Positions 36,485 to 47,134 of a stretch of 64,000 bases of DNA are shown piece after piece. Source of the DNA: Panopea generosa (lineage: Eukaryota; Mollusca; Bivalvia; Adapedonta; Hiatellidae); the NCBI GenBank assembly GCA_029582155.1, contig CM055895.1:17660787-17724786 (forward strand), given 5' to 3'. The notes under the pieces were generated by a model. The model was not told where the DNA came from, did no database searches, and worked only from the letters and a program-made list of their open reading frames with translations. Positions within the stretch are counted from its first letter, which is position 1, and every line of letters begins with the position of its first letter. The position numbers were made by a program, and so were the translations under genes.

Positions 36485-37250
36485 TAATGTAATATGTATC
36501 CAGGCAAATTATTTATCAAAATAGAAAAGAGTAGAGGGATAAGATAGCCTTGGGAAGTTCCTCTTTCTACTGATTCAGTATTTGAGACTGTTCCCTCAAC
36601 TTTAACCTCCTTTTAGGACCATTAAGGAAATTCTCAGATATTGGTAGCAGTTTCCTGTTATTCATTGTTCTTTTAATTTAAATAAAATGCCCGGGTGCCA
36701 GGTTAAGTCAAAAGCTGCTTGTAGGTCTAAAAAGATTGCCAGGACCTAGTGTCCCTTATTTTTTTGCTGTATTAACGTCATGTTGCAGACGTGCGAGCTG
36801 GTCCAAAGTTCTTCCCCTTTCTTAAGCTTGATTGACAGGGGATAATTATATTTTTTGTTTCAAGCAGATGTTCTAATCGTGCCTTTACCATCCCCTTCAT
36901 TAATTTACCAGGATGGGAGGTAAGGCTGATTGGTCTGTATGACTGCGGTTCATTTGGGTTTTTTCCCTTATTTTAATAACGGAATAACACAAGCCTGCTT
37001 CCGTGCTACAGGGTATACACCACTATTCCACACCTGGTTATATAGTGCAAGCCATATGTGTAGTGCTGAACAAGGTATTTGTTTGAACATTTGGTAGAAC
37101 AAGTTGTCTAGTCCCGAGGCAGAGTTCTTCCTGCTTTCTTTTATAATCTTCCCACAGTCTTACCATCTCTATTTATACAGTCAAAGTTATTGTTTGACTC
37201 TGAAGATGTGAAAATGGCATCAAAGACTTCCTTCTCATCACGGTTTAAGC
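36485..37250 (-). pseudogene. LINE reverse transcriptase remnant
   Basis: Minus-strand translation in shifting frames gives a coherent non-LTR RT: EVFDAIFTSSES, then SYRPISLTSHPGKLMKGMV, DQLARLQHDVNTAKK, VLAIFLDLQAAFDL (box A with the catalytic Asp), and ERGTSQG followed by PLLFSILINNLPG. It is Jockey/CR1-like by these motifs. Several frameshifts and stops separate the blocks. The endonuclease and the C-terminal palm (YADD-type) are missing. Confidence 0.8.
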
Positions 37251-37887
37251 ACATTATGTTAAAGGGGAAGTGATAATTAAGAGAGATCAAATCTTACTAG
37301 TGAATAATCTAATTTTCTACTTTGAACATATTTAGTTGTGAAATAGTTAAGTTGGCATATTAAATGCAAATTGTAGATTTAACAAATAATCGTAATATGT
37401 TGATACTTCAAAATTAAATATTTACATCATGCACACAAAAACAATCATTTTCATATTTAACATGGTTATAATTTTTTTTTTTAATACAGAAATTTGGGAC
37501 AGTCAAACCGTCCAAATTTGCTTTCTAATATTTACAAGACAAAAATCAGTATTTGTACATTACGGGTATTCAAGAACCACTACTCTGTCCTTTTAAGTCA
37601 ACGTCTTGCATAACTGAAACTATCATGATTATAAATATCCATACCAATTGATTAAGAGTGGATAAAAAAAATGAAATACGGTTTTATTGTGTTTACAAAA
37701 CAGAAATCATTATTTTTTTAATGATCTAAAAAAAAATAATCAGATTTTCATGTTAAAACTTGTAATAAATGTCATCTATATAAAGAAATGCTGAAATTTT
37801 TGTGACATCAGAAACTGTTTATGCCTATCAGAAGTTATTATATATAATTGCCCAAAACATCGTCAGTTGGCTTCTTTGAATCTTTAC
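37251..37887. other. AT-rich spacer
   Basis: No repeat, exon or RNA supported. Confidence 0.5.
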
Positions 37888-37931
37888 CTGTCAGGTTTGA
37901 ACTGCACTATCTGTGGAGTCCATGACTTCAC
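37888..37931 (-). CDS. candidate 44-bp exon with in-frame TGA
   Basis: The minus strand reads TTCAATTTTAG, then GTGAAGTCATGG, ending in CTGACAG followed by GTAAAG; both splice sites are good. Read in the phase left by the exon at 41084-41212, it gives G-E-V-M-D-S-T-D-S-A-V-Q-T, then TGA, then Q. It could be the true C-terminus. Alternatively TGA is a nonsense change (for example CGA to TGA) in an internal exon, since the exon then ends in phase 0 with Q, as the microexons do. In phase 0 it would instead read VKSWTPQIVQFKPD, which also resembles the microexon peptides. Confidence 0.4.
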
Positions 37932-38094
37932 CTAAAATTGAAATAGATTTGTAAATTTCTATGGTCTTAAGTTGAGAATTATCACCATCGGATAAGCACA
38001 TATGTCAATCTGATACTCTCCTGGTCCATCTTAATGTATGGAGAGTATTGGAGTGAATTTTCAATGGGTATCTGATAACGGTTAAGCATTTACT

Positions 38095-38490
38095 TCATAT
38101 AGATGCCTTTGGACACCTCTAATATAGACACCTTTAGATACCTCTAATATAGACACCTTTAGATACGTCTAATATAGACACCTTTGGACACCTCTAATAT
38201 AGACGCCTTTGGACACCTAATATAGACGCCTTTGGACACCTAATATAGACGCCTTTGGACACCTAATATAGACACCTTTGGACACCTCTAATATAGACGC
38301 CTTTAGATACCTCTAATATAGACACCTTTGGACACCTCTAATATAGACACCTTTGGACACCTAATATAGACGCCTTTGGACACCTAATATAGACACCTTT
38401 GGACACCTCTAATATAGACGCCTTTAGATACCTCTAATATAGACACCTTTGGACACCTCTAATATAAACACCTTTGGACACCTCTAATAA
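38095..38490. repeat. 25-bp minisatellite
   Basis: About 16 copies of AGACACCTTTGGACACCTCT plus AATAT, with a 23-bp variant (AGACGCCTTTGGACACCTAA type). Confidence 0.95.
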
Positions 38491-39660
38491 AGAAAGCTTT
38501 TGAATCATTGGGCGAATCATGTTTATATTAACAGACAGAGTGGAAAACAGTGCAGGAAGTGTTCAGATGCTGAACTCTTCCTGCACTGTTTTCAAAGGCC
38601 TTCTGTGATTGGTGTGGGAAAACGCGTATCTATGGAGTAAAGGGTTAATTAAGCTCATAAGAATATTTAAAGGTTTGCTTAAACTATGTACCAAATAATT
38701 TAAAAAATAAATAAATGAAAGAACGATAACTGTGTCACAAACCATCAGACAAGAATGGTGGGACAATATGCAAACTAGACTTCATACCATAACTTCCTAC
38801 AAATTTCATCAAAATCCAATGAGCCGGTAAGGAGATGAAGTGTAGACACAAAATTTCTATCTTTGTTTTCTAAGTTGGAAGGGACATAATTCTTAAATCA
38901 TCAAGCTGGACCCTAGGGGTGGTAGGCACAACTACATATCATATAACATCCTACAATGTTTCATCAAAATCGAATGAATGGTTTAGAAAATAAAATGTGG
39001 ACAATATTTCTATTTTAAAACATTGAAGGTGGCACAACGTTTAAATCATATGACCGAAATCCCGCGAAGTTCCATAAAATCCAATAACCATAAAGGAGAT
39101 GAAGCACAAACAAGATTTCTATTTTTAGAAATCAAAAGGGGCATAACTCTGATAAAAAGCATCATGCTAGAATGTAGCAGCACCATACACAACAAGACTT
39201 TATGCTGATACATCCTACAAAATTCCAACAAAAAACAAAGAGAAGTTATAGAAAAGAAGCACAGACAAGATTTCTGACAGACAGACAGAAAGACAGACAG
39301 ACAGACGTCCAGACAGATGGACAAGATAAAAACAACAATATACAAAATATGTTTAACAAGAAAGCATTTGAAAGCCACAAATGCCCCAAGAATTGTACCA
39401 GTCTTTAAAATAAGCTTTGGATGATTCCCCTACTATACATGTGCAAATTTTACCAAAAACTAAGTTAAAAAGGGGATGTAACTCTTGTAAAATTTGACAG
39501 ACACTGGCAAATATCCAATTTGACCAGTATTTTTTATAATTTTACAGTTACCGACAAATGTAATTTAAATATATATACACTTTCAAAAGTTATTGGTCAG
39601 ACAACAATTTGACCACAGACAGACGTATAAACAGACGAACAAACAATTGAACAGACGTTC
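38491..39660. repeat. dispersed-repeat block with GACA microsatellite
   Basis: Loose repeats of about 120-160 bp, each with a CCTACAAATTTCATCAAAATC-like core (about 38805, 38950, 39210) and an AGATTTCTATTTT-like end. A (GACA)n run follows at 39274-39310, then more GACAGAC sequence to 39655. Short frames rich in D-R-Q-T come from the GACA run. No gene is supported. Confidence 0.6.
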
Positions 39661-39662
39661 TC

Positions 39663-39861
39663 ACAAATGGGTATTTAAGTGGCTTCTTTGCGTCAATCGT
39701 ATTACTTGTGTGGCTAAAATTTTAGCCACGTAAGAGAAAAAAAGCCACTTAAGAACTGTTTTTTAAGTGTCTAGAACAGCTACGTAATGTTTTTTCAACA
39801 GCTTTTCAACTGTCTATAAAATTACTAACCCTAAACCCTAGACACTTAAATACCCATTTGT
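39663..39861. mobile_element. 199-bp foldback element
   Basis: ACAAATGGGTATTTAAGTG at 39663-39681 is repeated as a perfect inverted copy at 39843-39861. Inside is a perfect 20-bp palindrome, GTGGCTAAAATTTTAGCCAC (39710-39729). AGCCACTTAAGAAC also pairs with the outer arm. It is likely a small MITE or foldback insertion; no coding capacity. Confidence 0.7.
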
Positions 39862-40604
39862 CCGCCCAGATGGGTAAACATATGGATGGAAAGGGAGAGA
39901 CACTTAATAACCTTTTAGAAGGTATCAAGAACTGTTTTTCTTTCTTATAAATAAAATTATCACCGATTGGAACAAAAATTAAGCCAGGCAGCTAGCTAAA
40001 CAAGCCTTAGCCAACTTACCAACATGACTGACAAAGACAAAGACGAAAGATTCTGTCCTTACCAATCAGACTCCTGGGCTCATTTCAGCTTCTCATATAC
40101 AGAAAACCAATTATAAATTAATTGTAATTTTTTAATCATTAATTAATTGTCTACAATGTCCAATTAATCAATTAAAAATTTCAGCTTTGATTCCCAACAC
40201 TAGAAATTACGATGTCATATCTCCCCTGACTGATCTGCCTTGGGTCAGTTGATATATATAACTGGAGAATGACAAAATGTACTAAATATAATAAATAATA
40301 ATGTGGGATATATATGTATTAATGTCATAAACATTTGAATTTCAAGTTTTTACCATATTCTGTGTCGTAAAATACCTGCGGGTAATCAATCCATTCAGAA
40401 ACCGCTCTTAACTCATACCATTTAGGGATGGATAGGAAAGAAGGAATATAATTATATTTTTCTTTCTTTTTTTTTGTTGGGGGTGGGGGAGAGTAGTCAA
40501 TAAAAGTTTCTGATCGACGGATTGGTGTGGGTTTGCCTGGAGCAGCAAACAAACAATGTTTCAATCTAGGCTTTGTGATCAAGATATTCTAGCCGTGGGT
40601 ACAA
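39862..40604. other. spacer, no gene supported
   Basis: AT-rich. The minus frame at 40325-40582 crosses a homopolymer-rich strip (TTTTTTTTTGTTGGGGGTGG) and has no recognisable domain. Confidence 0.45.
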
Positions 40605-41020
40605 TTAATGTCTTTGAATATTTAGCGGCGATATTTTAATGCCATCAAGAGCTAACAGATGATCAGTTGACCTAACCACTTTTTCCTGGGATCCTGGAAG
40701 ATTAACCAGTACTGGAGCACACCCAATCTCCGCAAGTATCCTGGAAGGTTAACCAGTACTTGAGCACACCCAATCTCCGCAAGTATCCTGGAAGGTTAAC
40801 CAGTACTCGAGCACACCCAATCTCCGCAAGTATCCTGGAATGTTAACCAGTACTCGAGCACACCAAATCGCCGCAAGTAACTGATAACTTTCCCAAAAGA
40901 TACAAAAGACTATGAGACGCAATGTTGTATATCAATCATCACGGAGACTGGCCAGACGGGGATTGAAACTCTGAATTGACAGCCAAACTGCTACCAACTG
41001 AGCTAACGGGGCCCGGTCGG
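40605..41020 (-). repeat. SINE family A with internal 47-bp tandem expansion
   Basis: Reverse-oriented SINE from tail (GAATATTTAGCGGCGATATT) to tRNA-like head (ACCAACTGAGCTAACGGGGC). The body segment TATCCTGGAAGGTTAACCAG plus TACTCGAGCACACCCAATCT plus CCGCAAG is present about four times at 40685-40880 instead of once. Confidence 0.85.
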
Positions 41021-41083
41021 GTACAATAAAAAGGGTAGATCTGAAATATGCCAAAACATAAAAATACCTCTGACTTGTTGTAC

Positions 41084-41212
41084 CTGGTCCTTGTTGTCCA
41101 ATCGTAATGTGAGAATTGGGGGCTGTGTTTACCCTCCCATCAAATACATTGATGGCTGCCGGGGCGCCAACATTAGAATGTATACCACCATCTGTTGACA
41201 TAGAGCTCAAAT
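41084..41212 (-). CDS. exon with second AINVF motif
   Basis: 129-bp minus-strand exon, phase 1 at both ends. The acceptor is TTTCATCAG before ATTTGAGC; the donor is GACCAG then GTACAA. It encodes LSSMSTDGGIHSNVG, then APAAINVFDGRVN, then SHITIGQQGP. The core repeats the preceding exon's A-G-A-I-N-V-F-G-G-E-L-N. A second possible donor (AGAG then GTATTT) 16 bp downstream would shift phase. Function unknown. Confidence 0.65.
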
Positions 41213-41356
41213 CTGATGAAAGAAGAAAATATTTATTTGCAAGTATGAATTACTAAATTACAATACAACTGATTCATTTTCTATAAATATAACAACGAAG
41301 GGGGGCAAAATGACACTGACAATTTCATCTGCAATTAAAGCCAGCTTCTTAAGAGA

Positions 41357-41637
41357 GATTTATGTCTACTATTTACAAAAGTAACTATATTTCTTCTATT
41401 TACAAAAACAACTATATTTCTAATATTTACAAAAGTAACTATATTTCTACTATTTATGAAAATAACTATATTTCTACTATTTACAAAAGTCACTATATTT
41501 CTTCTATTTACAAAAGTAACTCTATTTCTACTATTTACAAAAGTAACTATATTTCTACTATTTACAAAAGTAACTATATTTCTACTACTTACGAAAATAA
41601 CTTTATTTCTACTATTTACGAAAATAACTAAAATGTA
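41357..41637. repeat. 27-bp minisatellite
   Basis: About ten copies of ACTATATTTCTACTATTTAC plus AAAAGTA. The period is a multiple of three, which produces S-T-I-Y-K-S-N-Y-I frames. It lies in the intron between the two AINVF exons. Confidence 0.95.
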
Positions 41638-42845
41638 CGGGAACTTAGATGCTCATGTATTGGAACTGAGACGCTTATGTACAGTAACTTCAACGCTTAC
41701 CTAGACGCTTATGTACGGGGACCTAGACGCTTATGTACGGGTACTTCGATGCTTACGACGGGAACATATACGCTTACGTACAGGAATTTCGACACTTACG
41801 TACGAGAATTTCGACGCTTACGTATGGGAACTTAGACGCTTACATACAGAAACCTAGATGCTTATGTAAGGGAAACTAGATACTTATGTACAGGAACCTA
41901 GACACTTACGTATGGGAACTTTGACGCTTACACACGGGAACTTAGACGCTTATGTACACGAACCCAGACGCTTACCTACGGGACCCAAATCCTTACATAC
42001 GGAAACTTCCACACATATGTACGGGAACCCAGATGCTTACGTACGGGAACCCAGACTCTTACGTACGGGAACTTGGATGTGTGTACGGGAACATCCGCGC
42101 TTACGTACGTAAAATAAGACGCTTACGTACGATAACTTCAACGCTAACGTACCGGAACCTAGACGCTATTGTACAGGAACTTTCACGCTTACGTACAGAA
42201 ACTAAGACGCTTACGTACGAGAATCTAGATGCTTACGTACGGGAATCTAGACGCTTACGTACGGGAACTTACACGCTTACATATGAAAACTTCCAAGCTA
42301 ACGTATGGGAACTTAGACGCTTACATACGGGAACTTAGACGCTTACGAACAGGAACTTAGACACTGACATACGAGAACTTCCATGCTTACGTACGCGAAT
42401 TTAGACGTTTTCGTACGGGAACTTAGACGCTTACATACCGGAACTTCAACGCTTACATAAGGGAACCTAGACACTTATGTACGGGAACCTAGACGCTTAC
42501 GCACGGGAACTTTGCCGATTATGCACGGGAACTAAGACGCTTATGTAGAGGAACCTAGACGTTTACGTACAGGATCCTAGATGCTTACGTATGGGAACTT
42601 CCACGCTTACATGCGGGAACTTAGATGCTTACGTACGGGAACTTTCACGCTTACAAACGGGAACCTAGAGGATTACGTACGGGAACCTAGACGCTTACGT
42701 ATGGGAACCTAGACGCTTACGTGCGGGAACTAAGACGCTTATGTACGAGAACTTAGACACTTACATATAGGAACTTAGATGCTTACGTACGGGAACCTAG
42801 ATGCTTACGTACGAGAACTTCGACGCTTACGTAAGGGAACTTGAA
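41638..42845. repeat. 22-bp CpG-rich minisatellite
   Basis: About 54 copies of GGGAACCTAGACGCTTACGT plus AC, directly abutting the 27-bp array. Most units hold two or three CpGs and the palindrome TACGTA, unusual in this AT-rich setting. Many copies show CG to TG or CA changes. Confidence 0.95.
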
Positions 42846-43655
42846 CAGGCTTGAACAAATCAGAGAGAATATCATTAAAACATTACAAGCAAAACACAAG
42901 AAGATTTTTTTGAATTTCATAAGAAAACAACTGACATGCCCTATGGTAGGGTCATGATTTTATCAAAGCTCAGCATATGACCAAATTTGATGAAAATCTG
43001 TCCAGAGAAAAAAAGTTGTTTAGAGCAAAAGTTATATAGGACAACTAACACAAGAAGATCACAAAAGCTTTGACCTTTGACCCCTAAGTTCAGGTGATCG
43101 TCAAACACAATCTTAAAGAGGGATGACAAATACAGCACAGTTAGTGTTCTTATACTAAGTGTTCTGCTATAAATTTAAATGACAGTTCAATAACTTATTC
43201 AAAAGCTTCACTCAAACACAGTTTTTTTGCAAAACCTAAATGTGAAGAAACATCCATAACCTTATCAAACAAAACAATAAAACAGTGCTCCCCCAAACAA
43301 ATGCTTGAACAATAAGTAGCTACATTGTTTGTAAACAGAAGATAATTCAGAAATGAGATTTTTGGCTCTTGTACTCTGCACTTCCACACATAGACCTCTA
43401 TCCATGTTCCAAGGCGCTTTGGGTTCCCTTACATACTTTTAAAGATATGCTCCTGACACGCAACAATAACTAAAAATTAATATAAAAACAATAGGGGAGA
43501 TAAATCTGTCATTATTCAAGATGGAGTTGTTTTTTCACACACACTTCCTATACCTGTTTCATGTCATGTCATGTTTGATTCTTTTTTATATTTTTGAAAA
43601 TTCCTTGACCTTGAAAAGTTTAAATTTTTCAGGCTTTTCTCTGACCTGTAGGAAG
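42846..43655. other. intron with dispersed-repeat sequence
   Basis: Sequence of the molluscan intergenic-repeat kind (TTTGATGAAAATCTGTCCAG, TGACCTTTGACCCC, AGGGGAGATAAATCTGTCAT). No exon supported. Confidence 0.5.
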
Positions 43656-43660
43656 CTTAC

Positions 43661-44149
43661 CTGATGAACTAAATGACTGCTGAATAGGAACAGTGCTTCC
43701 ACTACCATCCACCCAAATGAACCCACTAATATTCAGCTCTCCGCCGAACACATTTATGGCCCCAGCGCCACCCGCATTCAAAACCCCATGGTTGGCAGTA
43801 ACAGAAACTTGTTGGTTTGCAGTTGTCTGTTGGTTTGCAGCCATCTGTTTGTTTTCACCCATCTGTTGGTTTGCAGCCACCTGATGGTTTGTAGACATCT
43901 GGTGGTGTGCAGCCATCAGTTGGTTTGCAGCCATCTGGGGACTTGCAGTCATCTGGTGGTTTGCAGCTATCTGGTGGTTTGCACCCACCTGGTGGTTTAC
44001 AGTCATCTGATGGTTTGCAGCCATCACTGCTGGAGGTGCTGGGTACATAGCTCCTTGCAGGTACCCAGGACCGTATTGTTGATGTAGATACTGCGGCGGG
44101 GGGACTATAGCTGCAACCGTAGATGGATTAACTCGATATCTACTGGCAT
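43661..44149 (-). CDS. large exon: N-H-Q hexapeptide repeat and first AINVF motif
   Basis: 489-bp minus-strand exon, phase 1 at both ends. The acceptor is TTCCATTCTCAG before ATGCCAGT; the donor is TCATCAG then GTAAGC. It encodes ASRYRVNPSTVAA, a P/Q/Y-rich stretch (IVPPPQYLHQQYGPGYLQ), then about 12 hexapeptides of the form [MVI]-x-[AVT]-N-[HQ]-Q. GVLNAGGAGAINVFGGELN follows, and it ends IQQSFSSS. The hexapeptides derive from an 18-bp coding repeat. I recognise no named family. The Gly-flanked I-N-V-F motif could be a beta-strand or amyloid-type (RHIM-like) motif; that is speculation. Confidence 0.7.
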
Positions 44150-44308
44150 CTGAGAATGGAAGAAAAGAAGAGACTAAAGTATAGATATCACTTTTGAGGC
44201 TTACAGAATAAGCATTACTTAACTAAAGCTTTGATCCTTAAATCTCATTGGTATATTCAATTTAACTTGCATTGTTCACAAACAATGGTAAACTTTGAAA
44301 ATGTAAAA

Positions 44309-44490
44309 TACAGTCAAACCTGTCTTAAGCAGCCAGTCAAGGGAAGGAACAAAAGTGGCCTTTCAAGACAGGTGGTTGCTTAATACAGGTTAATTTACTC
44401 TGAAAGCATAGAAATAGGAAATAGAAAATATGGTTGCTTAAGACATGTGACTTCTAAATAAAGGTGGCCTCTTACACAGGTTTGACTGTA
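44309..44490. mobile_element. MITE, CAGTCAAACCTG family, copy 2
   Basis: Ends TACAGTCAAACCTGTC and CACAGGTTTGACTGTA. Same orientation as the copy at 36283 and 182 bp long. Confidence 0.85.
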
Positions 44491-45723
44491 CCCTATAACA
44501 TATCATAAAAATATCAAAACAGTAAAGATAAGAGAGCAGTTAAAACAGCCAGAGAATAAGAAGGTGTGGGTTCTTTCGCAAGCCGGGTCAAATGTCTGCC
44601 CCAAGTGCCTGAATCGGTTAACTGTCCTTTCATACCATATCAAAGAAAACAATAAAAGGGTGAAACCAATGGGTGCCCCCCACCCCCTAAGTAAAACTAA
44701 CCATGTGGTAAAAAAGGGGAGACAATGCTGTCATTATCAATATACAGTTATGGCACAATGCCCTTTATACATATTCCAAGTTTGATTTTCTTCAAAATTA
44801 TGAAGATATACCCCAGACAAACAAATATGAATAAACAAAAAGGGAGATAATTCTGTCATTATTCAACATGTTATGTGTTGTTTTGTTCTGCACTTCCACT
44901 TATTGTCACACTCAAGACAAGCATAACAATAACTAACAATGAAGTTCAAAAGGGAGATAATTATGTTAGTATTATAACAATAACAATAACTAACAATTAA
45001 GTTCAAAATGGATATAATTATGTTAGTATTATAACAATAACAATAACTAACAATGAAGTTCAAAAGGGAGGTAATTATGTTAGTATTGAAAATAGAGTTA
45101 TATTTTTCTCCCAAAACAAAATATTACATGTCCAAGATATTATTGTTATATAACTACTGTATACCTTTGGTGAAGATCAAATGAATAACGCGAGTGCTAG
45201 AGTGTACACAATGTCCAATAGTGTATTTTCTTATGCTCCAAAGGTCGTAATTCCAACATTAATCACTCGATTTTGCCAGTCCAACATCATATACAAGTTA
45301 CTTTTGTGATATAACTTCTGTGCAAGTTTGATGAGGATCAAATGAAAATTATGGGTGTTAGCACGCTCACATGGTCAAATATTGTATTTTTTATACTTCT
45401 CTAATATCAACTTATCGATTTAGCCAATTGAAGAACTTGTTGAAGATATTTTTGTTATATAACTACCTTGTACATTTGGTAAAGATTCAATGAATAATGT
45501 GGGAGCTAGAGTGCACCTAACAAAACTTTAAAGAAGGTAGATAACTGCAGACAAACAAAGGGTGATCAGAATAGCTCGCCTTGAGCTTTGCACTGTTGAG
45601 CTAAAATAGGAATGGTTGATTCTGTAAACCAATTAATTGAAAAATCTGGCCAAATTATTTATATGGGATATAACAATAATCCATTTTTTTAACATTTCTT
45701 CATGTTCTAAATTTTATTGCAAT
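44491..45723. repeat. intronic dispersed repeats with 57-bp tandem block
   Basis: A 57-bp unit (GTTCAAAAGGGAGATAATTA, TGTTAGTATTATAACAATAA and a CAATAACTAACAAT end) repeats about three times at 44925-45085. At 45130-45535 two or three diverged copies of an about 150-bp repeat share TTGTTATATAACTACYNTGTA and GAAGATCAAATGAAT. No exon found. Confidence 0.65.
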
Positions 45724-45899
45724 TACAGCAAACCTGTGTATATGATCACCTCTCTTGAACAGCCACTTCTCTTAAGCAGCCACATTTACCATTTTTAAGC
45801 TTTCAGAAAAAAAATAACCTGTATTAGGCAACAACCTGTCTTGAAAGACCACTTTTGAGCCTTTTCTCGACTGGTTGCTTATGACAGGTTTGACTGCAT
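45724..45899. mobile_element. MITE, CAGTCAAACCTG family, copy 3 (inverted)
   Basis: Diverged left end (TACAGCAAACCTGTG) and good right end (GACAGGTTTGACTGCA). Orientation is opposite to copies 1 and 2. Confidence 0.8.
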
Positions 45900-46195
45900 A
45901 TGCAATAACACAAGGCATTCGCATATTATTCCATACACTGCAAGTCAACCTGTCGTCATCGATTATTTCATATCCTTTAAAGGGGGCATATTAGTAAAAA
46001 CACTATCAATGCTTTAAAAAATAAAAATATTTTTAAAATGGATAAAAAGCATCTCATTATCATTAATAAATAAAATTCAAATTGTTTAGCATATCTTATC
46101 CTACAAAATGTGATAAAATTGATATTAAAATTGGAATAGTAAACTTGAAACAAAATCCCCATTCTAAAAATAGACAGCACTTAAATACTGCTTAC

Positions 46196-46224
46196 CAACC
46201 TTTGCATTGTCATTCGGCCTCTTT
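46196..46224 (-). CDS. 29-bp microexon upstream of the N-H-Q exon
   Basis: The minus strand reads TTTCATCTTAG, then AAAGAGGCCG, ending AAAGGTTG followed by GTAAGC. Only one frame fits the phase-1 acceptor of the next exon: it gives K-R-P-N-D-N-A-K-V and leaves G, which with AT makes Asp. Its 5' phase needs two bases from an upstream exon that I could not locate. The strong donor and exact phase agreement are the support. Confidence 0.5.
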
Positions 46225-46626
46225 CTAAGATGAAACAAATTATTACTACGTGTAAAACTGTATAACGGACGTAAATGAAAATCCAATGAAATAACACGAC
46301 TCATTTAATACATCACAAATATGTTGCAATTTTAAGTGGAAAAAGTATTTTAATCTAACCTAGGTGCATAGCACAAGTTAGGAAATCTCTTTTCAATATA
46401 TTATTTTTGTATGTTTAAATAAATATGGCAATATATACAGGCATACTATAATGGAGAAAAATATTTTAACCAATTTTAAAATTTTAAAAAACTTTGATAT
46501 ATTCCCTTTAAAACATTAAAAACAATAAACAAAAGTGTAATTAGGAAATCTCCTTGAAGAAACCATAAGATAAACATGAAATAGTTATAATAGAAACAAT
46601 GACAACAGTCGAACACCATTTTCAGC
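46225..46626. other. AT-rich spacer, no gene seen
   Basis: No exon, repeat family or RNA gene recognised. Confidence 0.5.
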
Positions 46627-46928
46627 TGGGCGCGGTTAGCTCAGTCAGTAGTGCGTCTGACTATCAATCCAGGTATAGCAACTTCCAGGGGTTTGATGAA
46701 TCCCAGCCCGGCCACAGTCTCCGTGATGATTGATATACATGTATAAGACATTGCATTTCATTGTCATTTGTCTCTCATTGCTGTTTCAAGTGGGGGAGGT
46801 GTCAGTTACTTGCAGAGATGGGTGTGTTCAAGTATAGGTTAACCTTCCAGGATCCCAGGAAAAAGTGGTAAGTCTGCTGTAGTCCTAGATGGCATAAAAA
46901 TGACACTTACTATTCAAACAATAAAACA
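46627..46928 (+). repeat. tRNA-derived SINE (family A), plus
   Basis: The head GGCGCGGTTAGCTCAGTCAG has a good A box. The B-box region is disrupted by a small insertion (GGTATAGCAACTTCCAGGGG TTTGATGAATCCC). Body CAAGTGGGGGAGGTGTCAGT; tail TATTCAAACAATAAAAC. Confidence 0.85.
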
Positions 46929-47134
46929 TTTCCAACAAATTACAAGTTCTATAAATTAGATTTTAAACAGATGTATTGGTAGAGATATATGTATATATAC
47001 TCTGAATACAACAACCACTCTTCCACAAGTAACTGGCCAACGTTCTCACATGAATTGTTTGGACAGAGTGAGACTCCCACCCACAACCTGAGTAAGAGGT
47101 AACCAATATTGAGACAGTATATATTTTTTTGGAA

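Noticed and set aside
40325-40582. 85-codon minus ORF ending in YPQVFYDTEYGKN
   Set aside because: It runs through a homopolymer strip, has no splice-site support that fits the 41-46 kb exon phases, and shows no recognisable domain.
41362-42338. Plus-strand ORFs with STIYKSNYI and TYENLDAYVRE repeats
   Set aside because: Generated by the 27-bp and 22-bp minisatellites.
43788-44087. 99-codon plus ORF rich in C, V and H
   Set aside because: Antisense shadow of the N-H-Q hexapeptide repeat. The minus frame has matching splice sites and phase; this one does not.
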